The notes below the pieces were generated by a model. That model had not been told where the DNA came from. It saw only the letters and a list, made by a program, of their open reading frames with translations, and ran no database searches. The translations under genes were made by a program, and so were the position numbers. Positions 1 through 8,500 of a stretch of DNA of 32,544 nt are shown piece by piece. Source of the DNA: Actinospica durhamensis (GTDB taxonomy: Bacteria; Actinomycetota; Actinomycetes; Streptomycetales; Catenulisporaceae); assembly GCF_018139695.1 (NCBI RefSeq), contig NZ_JAGSOG010000081.1, positions 1 through 32,544 of the forward strand, written 5' to 3'. Within the stretch, counting starts at the first letter, position 1; each line of letters opens with the position of its first letter.

Positions 1-72
1 GCCCCCGCGCCGGCCCCGTCGGCCCCGCCCGCAGCGTGCGCCGCGTCCCCAGGAGCGGAGGGCAAGGAATGA
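1..72 (+). CDS. possible 3' end of an Ala/Pro-rich protein (partial)
   Basis: The first frame is open from the window edge to a TGA at 70-72 and would encode about 23 residues dominated by Ala and Pro, as in the low-complexity tails of many actinobacterial proteins. There is nothing else to identify it. The second frame is also open and Arg-rich, so the assignment is weak and depends on sequence to the left of the window. Confidence 0.22.
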   Translation, partial: APAPAPSAPPAACAASPGAEGKE

Positions 73-750
73 ACTGAGGAATCGCCGCCCCCGCAAGCGT
101 CGAGAGCGAGCAACGGAATCGGCAGAGCGGGCAGCGCCAGCGAGCGTAAAACAGTGCGCCGCGACCAGGCGGTAGGACGAGGATCGGCGGGCGCAGTCAC
201 GCAGCGACTGTACGTGACCGGTAGTCAGATCGAGACCGGCACGACCCACCGGTGTGATCACATCACTCCGCCGGAGTAGCTGCCGTCCCGTCAGATACCT
301 GGAATGGCCCTGCCGATCGCGCCGCGCGGCTGCGCTGCGTCATTGTGGGGCCCGGGGCCGTTACGTCGCCACCGGGCCGCGGGGCTGAGGGCCCGTCACG
401 TCGCTACGTCACCATGGGATTGAAGGCCCGCCACTTCACCACGTCGCCACAGGGCTGAGGGCCTGCCACGTCCTCACGTCACCATGGGACTGAAAGCCCG
501 CCACGTCCTCATGTCACCACAGGGCTGAGGGCTCGCGACGCCACCACGCGACCGCGGGCCCGTCACGTCGTCACCACGAGACTGAGGGCCTACCACGTCA
601 CACTCGCACTCCGCACTGGGAATTGTTGCCTCACCGGGAGTCGCTGCGTCACCTCAGCACCGCGGCAGGGGTGCTGCGTCACCTCAGCAACGGGCCTGCA
701 GCGTTCACCTCTACGCCCTTGGGAGCTTTGGGCCTTAGGAACTTGGGAGC
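73..750. other. non-coding stretch with tandem repeats
   Basis: No convincing gene is seen. From 73 to 380 I see no recognisable structure. From 381 to 607 there are 35-bp degenerate tandem repeats (separate entry). At about 643-705 a sequence GCTGCGTCACCTCAGCA occurs twice about 30 bp apart. At 719-728 and 743-752 TTGGGAGCTT occurs twice, the second copy running into the maf stop codon. Short ORFs here are Arg-rich and frame-inconsistent. Confidence 0.6.
381..607. repeat. 35-bp degenerate tandem repeats (VNTR-like, 70-bp dimers)
   Basis: Units begin at 381, 416, 451, 486 and 521, exactly 35 bp apart, followed by shortened units at 556 and 578. Two unit types alternate: GGGCTGAGGGCC-type (381, 451, 521) and GGGAYTGAARGCCC-type (416, 486), so the real period is a 70-bp dimer. 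Most units contain CACGTC- or ACGTCACC-like words. There are no unique spacers, so this is not CRISPR. Confidence 0.8.
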
Positions 751-1368
751 TTAGGAGTGGTGCTCCCGCCAAAGCTCCGTCACGCTCACCCCGACCTCGT
801 TCAGCAGTCGGCGAAGCAACGGCAGCGAGATCCCCACGACGTTCGACGGATCGCCCACGATCGACTCGACGAACCAGCCGCCCAGCCCATCCAACGTGAA
901 CGCGCCCGCGACGTGCATCGGCTCACCGCTGGCCAGGTACGCCTCGAGTTCCTCATCCGAGACGTCCACGAAGCGCACCATGGTCGGATTGACGTCGATG
1001 GCGACCCGCCACGCATCAGGGTCCGCACCGCCGCGCGTGTCCACCACACAGTGCCCCGTCACCAGGACACCGTCCTTCCCCCGCATCCGCCGCCACCGCT
1101 GCCGCGCGTCGTCCACATCAGCAGGCTTGCCGAGCGCCTCGCCGTCGAAGTCGAGCACCGAGTCGCACCCGACGACCACAGCCCCCGCCCCCGCGTGCGC
1201 CGCCACCGTCTGCGCCTTCGCGATGGCCAGCTGAAGCGCGAGTTCCGCGGGCGAGTCGGCCCGGAAGGCGTCCTCGTCCACCCCGCTGACGATCTGCTCC
1301 GGCTCCAATCCCGCTGCGCGCAGCACAGCGAGCCTTGCCGGGGACTGAGAAGCGAGGATGAAACGCAC
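751..1368 (-). CDS. maf: Maf-family nucleoside triphosphate pyrophosphatase
   Basis: The 205-residue product is a Maf/Ham1-like hydrolase. This family cleaves non-canonical or modified NTPs (dTTP/UTP-type substrates) to the monophosphate in the cytoplasm. The N-terminus LASQSPARLAVLRAAG is the phosphate-binding start typical of Maf. It is followed by the VDEDAF segment, VVGCDSVLDFDGEALGKP (the conserved D-S-V substrate motif) and VTGHCVV; length is normal. The GTG start at 1368 is preceded by a strong AAGGAG ribosome-binding site about 5 bases upstream. It is the last gene of the leftward pccB-pccE-maf group, an arrangement conserved in Streptomyces. Confidence 0.93.
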   Translation of the reverse strand: MRFILASQSPARLAVLRAAGLEPEQIVSGVDEDAFRADSPAELALQLAIAKAQTVAAHAGAGAVVVGCDSVLDFDGEALGKPADVDDARQRWRRMRGKDGVLVTGHCVVDTRGGADPDAWRVAIDVNPTMVRFVDVSDEELEAYLASGEPMHVAGAFTLDGLGGWFVESIVGDPSNVVGISLPLLRRLLNEVGVSVTELWREHHS

Positions 1369-1410
1369 AGCGGCTCCTTCGCGGATGGGGCGATGCCAGT
1401 TCGGTTCAAT

Positions 1411-1501
1411 CGATGCTGCTGCACTGCGTGAATCGATGTTGCTGCTTCGGGTGAATCAATGCTGCTGTACTGCCTGTACTACATGTTGCTGTACTGCACG
1501 G
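1411..1501. repeat. degenerate ~23-bp tandem repeat between pccE and maf
   Basis: Four imperfect units starting at about 1411, 1434, 1457 and 1482 share the form YATGYTGCTGYACTGC, the first two followed by GTGAAT. The block fills most of the intergenic space between pccE and maf and is not in a convincing reading frame. Confidence 0.6.
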
Positions 1502-1539
1502 TGCTACTGGCCTGGCCCCGATGCTGGTGGGCGATCTAC

Positions 1540-1803
1540 TCAGCGCGGCAGCGCCGACGCGCGCCAGCCGGTGTACGCGCCGAACCCCCAACGTCCCGCC
1601 CGCACATATCGAGCACGGTCCGTCCACGCCGACACCGGACTCGACGTCTCCGCGTCATCCACACCGGCGCCCGCTCCCGATCCCGATCGGGCCGCGAGCA
1701 CCACGATCAGCGCGGCGAGCTCCTCGTCGGTCGGTTGCCCGGCCACCACCCGCAGCGCCGACACTCCGGCCACGCCCGCGTCCCCGGTCACCTCGGCGCT
1801 CAT
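1540..1803 (-). CDS. pccE: acyl-CoA carboxylase epsilon subunit
   Basis: The 87-residue protein has the two hallmarks of the short actinobacterial epsilon subunit: an N-terminal LRVVAGQPTDEELAALIVVL helix and the C-terminal YTGWRASALPR motif. Epsilon subunits stabilise and stimulate the alpha-beta acyl-CoA carboxylase complex, which makes methylmalonyl-CoA or malonyl-CoA. The ATG at 1803 has a GGAAGGGG ribosome-binding site about 7 bases upstream. The gene lies 130 bp downstream of the beta subunit on the same strand. At 87 residues it is slightly longer than some homologues because of an Ala/Gly/Ser linker in the middle. Confidence 0.88.
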   Translation of the reverse strand: MSAEVTGDAGVAGVSALRVVAGQPTDEELAALIVVLAARSGSGAGAGVDDAETSSPVSAWTDRARYVRAGRWGFGAYTGWRASALPR

Positions 1804-1933
1804 CTGGACGCCCCTTCCGCTCGGAATCCTCGACCTGCCCGAAACCCTCGAACCCCACCAGCCGCACCGATCACGCGTGCCCGATCACCTGCCGCAGCCT
1901 CGGCCCCGGCAGGTGTCCGTCCGCGCGTCCTCG

Positions 1934-3502
1934 TCACAGCGGGATGTTTCCGTGCTTCTTCGGCGGCAGGGTGGCGCGCTTGGTGCGCAGCGTGCGTAGG
2001 GCGCGGGCGACGAAGGCGCGCGTGTGGGCCGGCTCGATCACCGAGTCGACGTAGCCGCGTTCGGCCGCGATGTACGGGTTGAGCAGCGTGTCCTCGTACT
2101 CGGCGATGAGCTCGGCGCGCTTGGCCTCCACGTCCTCGGCCTCGGCGAGCTCCTTGCGGCCCAGGATGTTGACGGCGCCCTGCGCGCCCATGACCGCGAT
2201 CTGCGCGGTCGGCCAGGCCACGTTGATGTCCGCGCCCAGGTTCTTGGACCCCATGACGTCGTACGCGCCGCCGTAGGCCTTGCGCGTGATGACCGTGACC
2301 AGCGGGACCGTGGCCTCGGCGTAGGCGTAGAGCAGCTTGGCGCCGCGCCGGATGATGCCGTTCCACTCCTGGTCGGTGCCGGGCAGGAAGCCGGGCACGT
2401 CCACGAACGTGAGGACCGGGACGTTGAACGCGTCGCAGGTGCGGATGAAGCGCGCGGCCTTCTCCGAGGCGTCGATGTCCAGGGTGCCGGCGAACTGCAT
2501 CGGCTGGTTCGCCACCACGCCCACGCTGCGGCCCTCGACCCGGCCGAAGCCGACCACGATGTTCGGCGCGAACAGCGGCTGGACCTCGAGGAAGTCACCC
2601 TCGTCGAGCACGTGCTCGATCACGGTGTGCATGTCGTACGGCTGGTTGGCCGAGTCCGGGATCAGCGTGTTGAGCTCGGGGTCCGGCTCGAAGTCGATGT
2701 CGGCGTCGAAGACCGGCGCGTCCTCGAGGTTGTTCTGCGGCAGGTACGACAGCAGAGCCTTGACGTACTCGATCGCGTCCTTCTCGTCCGAGGCCTGGTA
2801 GTGCGCGTTGCCGGACTTGGTGTTGTGCGTGTGCGCGCCGCCGAGCTCCTCGAAGCCCACGTCCTCACCGGTGACGGTCTTGATCACGTCGGGGCCGGTG
2901 ATGAACATGTGCGAGGTCTGGTCGACCATGACCACGAAGTCGGTCAGGGCGGGGGAGTAGACCGCGCCGCCGGCCGCCGGGCCCATGATCAGCGAGATCT
3001 GCGGGATCACGCCCGAGGCGTGCACGTTGCGCTTGAAGATGTCGGCGAAGGCGCCGAGCGCGACCACGCCTTCCTGGATCCGCGCGCCGCCACCGTCGTT
3101 GATGCCGACGAGCGGGCAGCCGATCTTCATCGCGAGGTCCATGACCTTGCAGATCTTCTCGCCGTTGACCTCGCCGAGCGAGCCGCCGTAGATGGTGAAG
3201 TCCTGCGAGAACACGCAGACCGCGCGGCCGTCGACCGTGCCGTAGCCGGTGATCACGCCGTCCGTGTAAGGCCGGTTGCGCTCGATGCCGAAGTTGGTGC
3301 TGCGATGCCGAGTGAGCTCGTCCAGTTCCTGGAAGGTGCCCTCGTCCAGCAGCAGCTCGATCCGCTCGCGCGCGGTCAGTTTGCCCTTGGCGTGCTGCTT
3401 CTCCACCGCTCGCGCGGAACCGGCGTGTACCGCCTCGTCGAGACGCGCACGCAGCTCGGCGAGCTTGCCCGCGGTCGTGTGGATGTCGATGTTGTCGGTC
3501 AT
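1934..3502 (-). CDS. pccB: propionyl-CoA carboxylase beta subunit (carboxyltransferase)
   Basis: The 522-residue protein is a biotin-dependent carboxyltransferase that transfers CO2 from biotin to an acyl-CoA, usually propionyl-CoA giving methylmalonyl-CoA, in the cytoplasm. Visible landmarks are the N-terminal [19 protein letters not shown], oxyanion-hole glycines in [12 protein letters not shown] (about 134-145), [14 protein letters not shown] (about 177-190) and [14 protein letters not shown] (about 368-380). The [10 protein letters not shown] segment has Asp at about residue 415; in Streptomyces PccB the equivalent Asp favours propionyl-CoA. The frame stays open far upstream through birA, but similarity begins at [10 protein letters not shown], so the ATG at 3502 is chosen. 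The biotinylated alpha subunit is not in the window. Confidence 0.93.
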   Translation of the reverse strand: MTDNIDIHTTAGKLAELRARLDEAVHAGSARAVEKQHAKGKLTARERIELLLDEGTFQELDELTRHRSTNFGIERNRPYTDGVITGYGTVDGRAVCVFSQDFTIYGGSLGEVNGEKICKVMDLAMKIGCPLVGINDGGGARIQEGVVALGAFADIFKRNVHASGVIPQISLIMGPAAGGAVYSPALTDFVVMVDQTSHMFITGPDVIKTVTGEDVGFEELGGAHTHNTKSGNAHYQASDEKDAIEYVKALLSYLPQNNLEDAPVFDADIDFEPDPELNTLIPDSANQPYDMHTVIEHVLDEGDFLEVQPLFAPNIVVGFGRVEGRSVGVVANQPMQFAGTLDIDASEKAARFIRTCDAFNVPVLTFVDVPGFLPGTDQEWNGIIRRGAKLLYAYAEATVPLVTVITRKAYGGAYDVMGSKNLGADINVAWPTAQIAVMGAQGAVNILGRKELAEAEDVEAKRAELIAEYEDTLLNPYIAAERGYVDSVIEPAHTRAFVARALRTLRTKRATLPPKKHGNIPL

Positions 3503-3528
3503 GGCTGGCTGAGACTCCCGGGGTTGCC

Positions 3529-3546
3529 CTCGAGGGTTCCCTCGAG
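3529..3546. promoter_or_regulatory. palindrome between divergent pccB and birA
   Basis: CTCGAGGG and CCCTCGAG form a perfect 8-bp inverted repeat separated by TT, in the 96-bp region between the divergent pccB and birA starts. It is a good candidate operator or 5'-leader hairpin for pccB. The regulator is unknown. Confidence 0.45.
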
Positions 3547-3598
3547 AAACGAACAGCGCCTTCCCCGCCAATCTATCCTGCCGTCGTAGGCTCGACGC

Positions 3599-4447
3599 AT
3601 GGTGTCTGCCTACAACGATCTCGACCGGCCCCCGTTGGACGAACGAAGTCTGCAACGTGCGCTGATGGTGCCGGACGGCTTCGTCTCCGCGCTGCGCGTG
3701 CTGCCGACCGTCGAGTCCACCAACACCGCGCTCGTCGCGGCGGCCAAGGACGGCGCGCCGCACGCGAGTGTGGTCGTGGCCGAGGAACAGACGGCCGGCC
3801 GCGGCCGACTCGGCCGCACGTGGACCGCCCCGCCACGCTCCGGACTGTTCGTCTCGATCCTGCTGCGCCCCGAGGTGCCGCTGGGCGCCTGGACCTGGCT
3901 CCCGCTGTTGGCGGGCGTCGCCGCGCGCGAGGCCGTGGCGCGTACCGCCAAGCTCGAGATCGCGCTCAAATGGCCTAACGATCTCGTCGTCGCCGAAGGG
4001 GAGCAGCAGGACCGCAAGCTCGGCGGGATCCTGTGCGAGACGATCCCGGGCGAAGACGCGATCGTCGCCGGAATCGGCCTGAACGTGACCCTGCGTGAGC
4101 AGGAGCTGCCGGTCCCGCAAGCGAGTTCGCTGGCCTTGGCCGGAGCCGAGTCCACCGACCGCGACCCGCTGCTGCGCTCGTTGCTGCGCTCGTTCGGCAC
4201 GTGGTACGGCCGATGGTCCGATGCGGGCGGCGACGCCCACGCCGCCGGCCTCGCGGACGCCTACCGCGACGCCTGCGCCACGATCGGCCGCCGCGTACGC
4301 GCCGAACTGCCCGGACACGACGACGTCATCGGCGTCGCCACCGGCCTCGATGCCGCGGGTGCACTGTTGGTGACCACAAGTGATCAAGGCGAGGTCGCGG
4401 TCGGGGCTGGAGACGTGGTCCACCTGCGACCGGAGGATGCTAACTGA
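3599..4447 (+). CDS. birA: biotin--[acetyl-CoA-carboxylase] ligase, class I
   Basis: This 282-residue enzyme activates biotin with ATP and attaches it to the biotin-carboxyl-carrier domain of acyl-CoA carboxylases. Motifs are the adenylate-binding GRGRLGR loop (about 67-73), KWPNDL (about 124-129) and KLGGIL (about 140-145), followed by the C-terminal SH3-like domain. There is no N-terminal helix-turn-helix, so it is the non-regulatory class I form. It lies divergent to pccB, whose partner subunit is its substrate. No ribosome-binding site is seen before the ATG. A TAGGCT hexamer at 3587-3592 ends 6 bases before it, consistent with a leaderless transcript. Confidence 0.93.
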   Translation: MVSAYNDLDRPPLDERSLQRALMVPDGFVSALRVLPTVESTNTALVAAAKDGAPHASVVVAEEQTAGRGRLGRTWTAPPRSGLFVSILLRPEVPLGAWTWLPLLAGVAAREAVARTAKLEIALKWPNDLVVAEGEQQDRKLGGILCETIPGEDAIVAGIGLNVTLREQELPVPQASSLALAGAESTDRDPLLRSLLRSFGTWYGRWSDAGGDAHAAGLADAYRDACATIGRRVRAELPGHDDVIGVATGLDAAGALLVTTSDQGEVAVGAGDVVHLRPEDAN

Positions 4448-4571
4448 TCATCAGATCATAAGAAGGGCCATGGATATTTCACGGTCGGCCATGTCAGGAT
4501 GGGGCTCGTACGTATCCCCATAGCCATGGTCACCTGGGGTCGAAACGACTCGAGGGGGAGAGGAATCACAC

Positions 4572-5090
4572 ATGGGTTATCCGACTCGACTTCTGAGCGA
4601 GGGCGAGCGCATCGACCTCGAGCTGCGCCCGCACTGGAAGGCGCTGGTGCTGCCGGTCATCACGCTCCTGATCACGTGCGGTGCGGCGGGCTTCCTGCTC
4701 ACGATCGCGCCGAGCCCGAGCAAGACCTCAGGCGAGGTGAGCTGGATAGCCATCGGTGTGGTGGCGCTCGCTGTCCTCATCTACTTCACCGTCCGACCCT
4801 GGATGCACTGGCTGTTCAGCAACTACGTGGTGACCAACCGCCGCCTGATCATCCGCCTCGGCTTCATCCACCGCGTCGGCCGCGACCTGCCGCTCGAGAA
4901 GATCAACGACGTCTCCTTCCGTCACGACTCGATCCTCGACCGCATGCTCGGCTGCGGCACCCTCGTCGTCGAGTCCGCCGGCGAGCACGGCCAGGTGCTG
5001 CTCAACGACATTCCGCGTGTCGAGGAGACCCAGCGTGAGATCAGCACGCTGATATCCGGTGACCCGGCAGCCAGCGCCCAGCACGCCTGA
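4572..5090 (+). CDS. PH-domain (bPH2/YdbS-like) membrane protein
   Basis: The 172-residue protein has two hydrophobic segments (about 24-47 and 58-80). A bacterial pleckstrin-homology-type domain follows, starting at YVVTNRRLIIRLGFIHR and continuing through LPLEKINDVSF and GTLVVESAGEHGQVLLNDIP. This is the usual layout of small actinobacterial bPH2 membrane proteins, whose precise role is unknown. The ATG is preceded by a purine-rich GGGGGAGAGGA site. It lies downstream of birA in the same direction with a 124-bp gap, as is common near the carboxylase locus in Streptomyces. Confidence 0.85.
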   Translation: MGYPTRLLSEGERIDLELRPHWKALVLPVITLLITCGAAGFLLTIAPSPSKTSGEVSWIAIGVVALAVLIYFTVRPWMHWLFSNYVVTNRRLIIRLGFIHRVGRDLPLEKINDVSFRHDSILDRMLGCGTLVVESAGEHGQVLLNDIPRVEETQREISTLISGDPAASAQHA

Positions 5091-5544
5091 CCCCGTTCGC
5101 GGTCGGTCCGGATCCCGATCCAGATCTGGATCCGGGCTCTGGCCCGAATCCGGATGCCATGGCCGGCCCGGGCTGCCCGGGCCGTTCTGGCCATCCTGTC
5201 CGCCGACCTCGTCAATCGCGTCGCCCGAACCCGCTTCACGGCGGTGGCGCGGGCGGCGTCCGCAGCCGAGTGAGGCTGGGCGGATCGGGTCGACGGCCGC
5301 CTCGGATCGGTGCCCCGCACGCCACTGCGGCGGACGGTGCACCGGCCCACATCCGAGGCTGCGGGAGAGGGTTGCGGGACCGGTCGGTCGCCGACTGCTC
5401 AACCTGTTGGACCGCCGATCGTGCGGTGTCGTCGCCGAAAGCCGGTCGCTCCCCGTAATTGTGGGGCGGCTGACGATCACAGTAGACGGTGCCGTATCGT
5501 AGGTGTAACAGAGCTCACACTCGCAGTGACGTGAGCGTTCCGCA
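5091..5544. other. gene-free stretch between the PH protein and the GGDEF gene
   Basis: No credible gene; ORFs here are Arg/Pro-rich and not conserved-looking. An imperfect hairpin lies at 5128-5151 and a strong one at 5165-5183. The last 80 bases, before the GTG at 5545, are relatively AT-rich and contain CTGACG (5470-5475) and TATCGT (5495-5500), a possible but poorly spaced promoter. Confidence 0.5.
5165..5183 (+). terminator. GC-rich hairpin downstream of the PH-domain gene
   Basis: GGCCCGGGC and GCCCGGGCC are perfect 9-bp arms around a single T, followed by GTTCT. It is a likely factor-independent terminator for the rightward transcript, although it lacks a long T-tract. Confidence 0.5.
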
Positions 5545-8500
5545 GTGGACGCGCAAAATGAGGACGTGTGCCGCGCCCGGGCTACGCGAAGCCCGAGTTG
5601 TGGCGTGAGGCGCGCCCGGGCAACGCCCGGCGGCGCGCGGGACGCAAGGACCCAGCGCGACCGGTGGTGGCCGGGAGCGGAAAGCAGGGGCAGGCGGTTG
5701 AAGCGGTCGGGCCGCGGTCACGCCGAGCGCCGGGGCGGCGCCTCGGGTCGTCGGGGTGATCAGGGCATCCCTCAGCCCGATCGTTCCGGGCGGATACCCG
5801 GCCCCGACGCCACCGCCGATCGCGACGCCAACCAGCGCGAGGCAAGCACGCACGACCGAAACCCCGACACAGGCCCGCCTGAGGCACCACCGAGTGGCGC
5901 CCAGTGGCAGGGCGCAGGACCGCGCGACGCCGGGCAGGGCACCCCGGCCCCGCAGTGGGGCGCGGGCCTGAGGGAAGGCGGCCAGTACGAGCCCGGGCGT
6001 TGGACGCCGAGCCAGGTCCAACCCGGTGTGGCCGGTATGTCGGGGCAGGTTCAACCGGGGGCGCAACAGCAGGGCCCGTCCGGTGTGCCGGGGCAATTCC
6101 AATCCCAGTCTGGTGTGCCAGGGCACGTTCAATCTGGGATGCAACAGCAGGGTCGACTCGGGGCGTCGGGGCAAGGTCAGTTCGGTGTGCCGGGACAGGG
6201 GCAACCCGGTGTGCCGGGATACGTGCAGCCGGGGGCGCAACAGCAGGTCCAATCTGGTGTGCCGGGGCAGGGTCAGCTGGGCGCGCTGGGGCAGGGGCAA
6301 CCCGGCGTGTCGGGGTACGGGCAATCTGGGGTGCAACAACAGGGTCAGCCGGGTGTGCCGGGACACGTTCAGTCCGGAGTGCATCAGCAGAGTCAGCAGG
6401 GCCAGTTCGGGGCGGCGGGGCAAGGCCAATCCGGCGTGCCGGGGTACGCGCAATCTGGGGTGCAGCAGTCGGGCCAGTTCGGGGCGCCGCGACAGGGCCA
6501 GTCCGGTGTGCCGGGGTACGGGCAGTCCGGGGTGCAGCAGCCCGACCAGCCTGGTGTGCCAGGGCACGTACAACGGCAGGGCCAGTCCGGTGCGGCGGGG
6601 CAGGGCCAGCCCGGTGTGCCGGGGTACGGGCAGCCTGGGGTGCAGCAGCAGGGCCAGCCCGGTGTGACCGGGCACGCTCAGTCTGGGGCGCAACAGCAAA
6701 GTCAGCTTGGTGGGCCGCGACAGGGCCAGTCCGGTGTGCCAGGGTACGGCCAGTCTGGGGTGCAGCAGCAGGGCCAGCCCGGTGTGACCGGGCACGCTCA
6801 ATCGGGGGTGCATCAGCAGAGTCAGACGGACGCGTCCGGGCAAGGCCAATCCGGCCTGTTGGGGTACGGGCAATCTGGCGCGCAGCAGCAGGGTCAGTCC
6901 GGTGTGGCGGGAGACGCTCGATCTGGGGTGCATCCGCAGAGTCGGCTTGGGGCGTCGGGGCAGGGTCAGTCCGGTGTGCCAGGGTACGGCCAGTCTGGGG
7001 CGCAGCAGCAGGACCAGTCTGGTGTGCCGGGGTACGGGCAATCTGGGGCGCAGCAGGACCAGTCCGGCGTGTCTGGGTACGGGCAGTCTGGGGTGCAGCA
7101 GCAGGGTCAGTTCGGGGCGCCTGGCCAAGGCCAGTTCGGCGTGCCGGGGCACGTTCAGGCTGCTGGGGCGCAAGGGCAGGCCCAACCTGGGGCGTGGGGG
7201 CAGGGCGAGTCCGGCGTGCGGGAAGCAGGGTCGCGCGATGCCGGTCAGTACGACTCGCCGCAGGACAGCGGATCCGGCTCGTATCGCCCGGCTCGGCACG
7301 ACACCGGAATGGTCTGGGGCGGTCCGTGGCAGTTCGACAGACCCGTGCCGGCGGGTGGGCAGGAGGCACCTGGGGTGCCGGTCCTGCCGGGCTCGCCGGC
7401 CACGCCACCGCCACTGCCGCCGCCGACCTCGCACACACATCACGCCTACCAGCCTCAGAGTCCGCAGCAACCGCAGTACCCGCAGCTGCCGTTGCAGCCG
7501 CTGCTTCGACCTGAACCATGGCCCGGCCCGGCCCAGCAGGAGCCCTCTCAGCCACCGGCTCCGGATAGCCCGCGTCTTGCCGACATCTCCTACGGACTGC
7601 CTCAACCGTCGGCTTCGGATGACCGACGGCACCCAGAGCCCCATCGAGAATTCTCCGAACCGCAGGCGTTGGATGACCGAGAGCTCGCTCAGAGCTTGCA
7701 GGAGTTCTCGTGGCCGGCGGCTCTGGACGACCAGCGATTCAGTCAGGTCCCACCTGAACCGGCTTTGCCGCCGAGTGAGGGTGAACAGCGATCTACTCAG
7801 ATCTCGGGCGAATCGGCTCTGCCACCGGGTGTGGGTGAGCAGCGGTTCGTTCAGGGGTCTGGTGGACCTGCTCTGCCTCCTAGCGAGAGTGAGCAGCGTT
7901 TTACTCAGATCTCGACCGAACCTGCTGCGCCACCACTGGGTGTGAGCGGGCCGCGGTTCGTTCAGGGTTCGAGCGGACCGGCTTTGCCGCCGGGCGATAG
8001 TGAGCAGCGTTTTACGCAGATTTCGGCCGGCCCGGCGTTGCCGTCGCGGGCGGGTGAGCAGCGCTCGGGTGAGCAGCGGTTCGGCCAGGCTCCTGCCGAC
8101 CCCGCGCTGGCGCCGGGCATGGGTGAGCAGGGGTCTGCTCAGACACCACACGGGTCGCCTCAGGTGGCGGTTTCGGATGGGCAGGGAGCTGCTCAGGGGT
8201 CGCATGAACCGGCGCAATCGCTGCTTCCGCAGGGGCCGCTGCCGGAACAGCCACAGCACGGTGTGCTGCAGCCACTGCCTCAGGGTCCGCGCCGACACCT
8301 GCCTTTGTATAACCAGCAGCCTGGCCGGATCCCGTACCCGCCGCCTCGTCAGCCAGCCCAGCGTGACCAGCAGCCAACTCAGGATCTGCGCGGTCAGGCC
8401 CGGTCCTCGACCCCGTTCAATCCGTTCGAGGCGCGGACCGCGCCGACGCCGCCGGCAGCGGTCGAGCCGAACGATTCCTCGCGCTTCGATGGTTCCCATG

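Noticed and set aside
381-607. CRISPR array
   Set aside because: Units are contiguous and degenerate, alternate between two types and have no unique spacers. No cas genes are present.
2024-3589. 521-residue rightward ORF
   Set aside because: Antisense shadow of pccB; Val/Arg/Asp-rich with no recognisable motif.
1934-4423. 829-residue version of the carboxylase beta subunit
   Set aside because: The extra 307 N-terminal residues are antisense to birA and unlike the family; the start at 3502 gives the normal length.
4499-5038. 179-residue rightward ORF overlapping the PH-domain gene
   Set aside because: Out-of-frame Arg/His/Pro-rich shadow of the PH-domain gene, which has its own ribosome-binding site and domain match.
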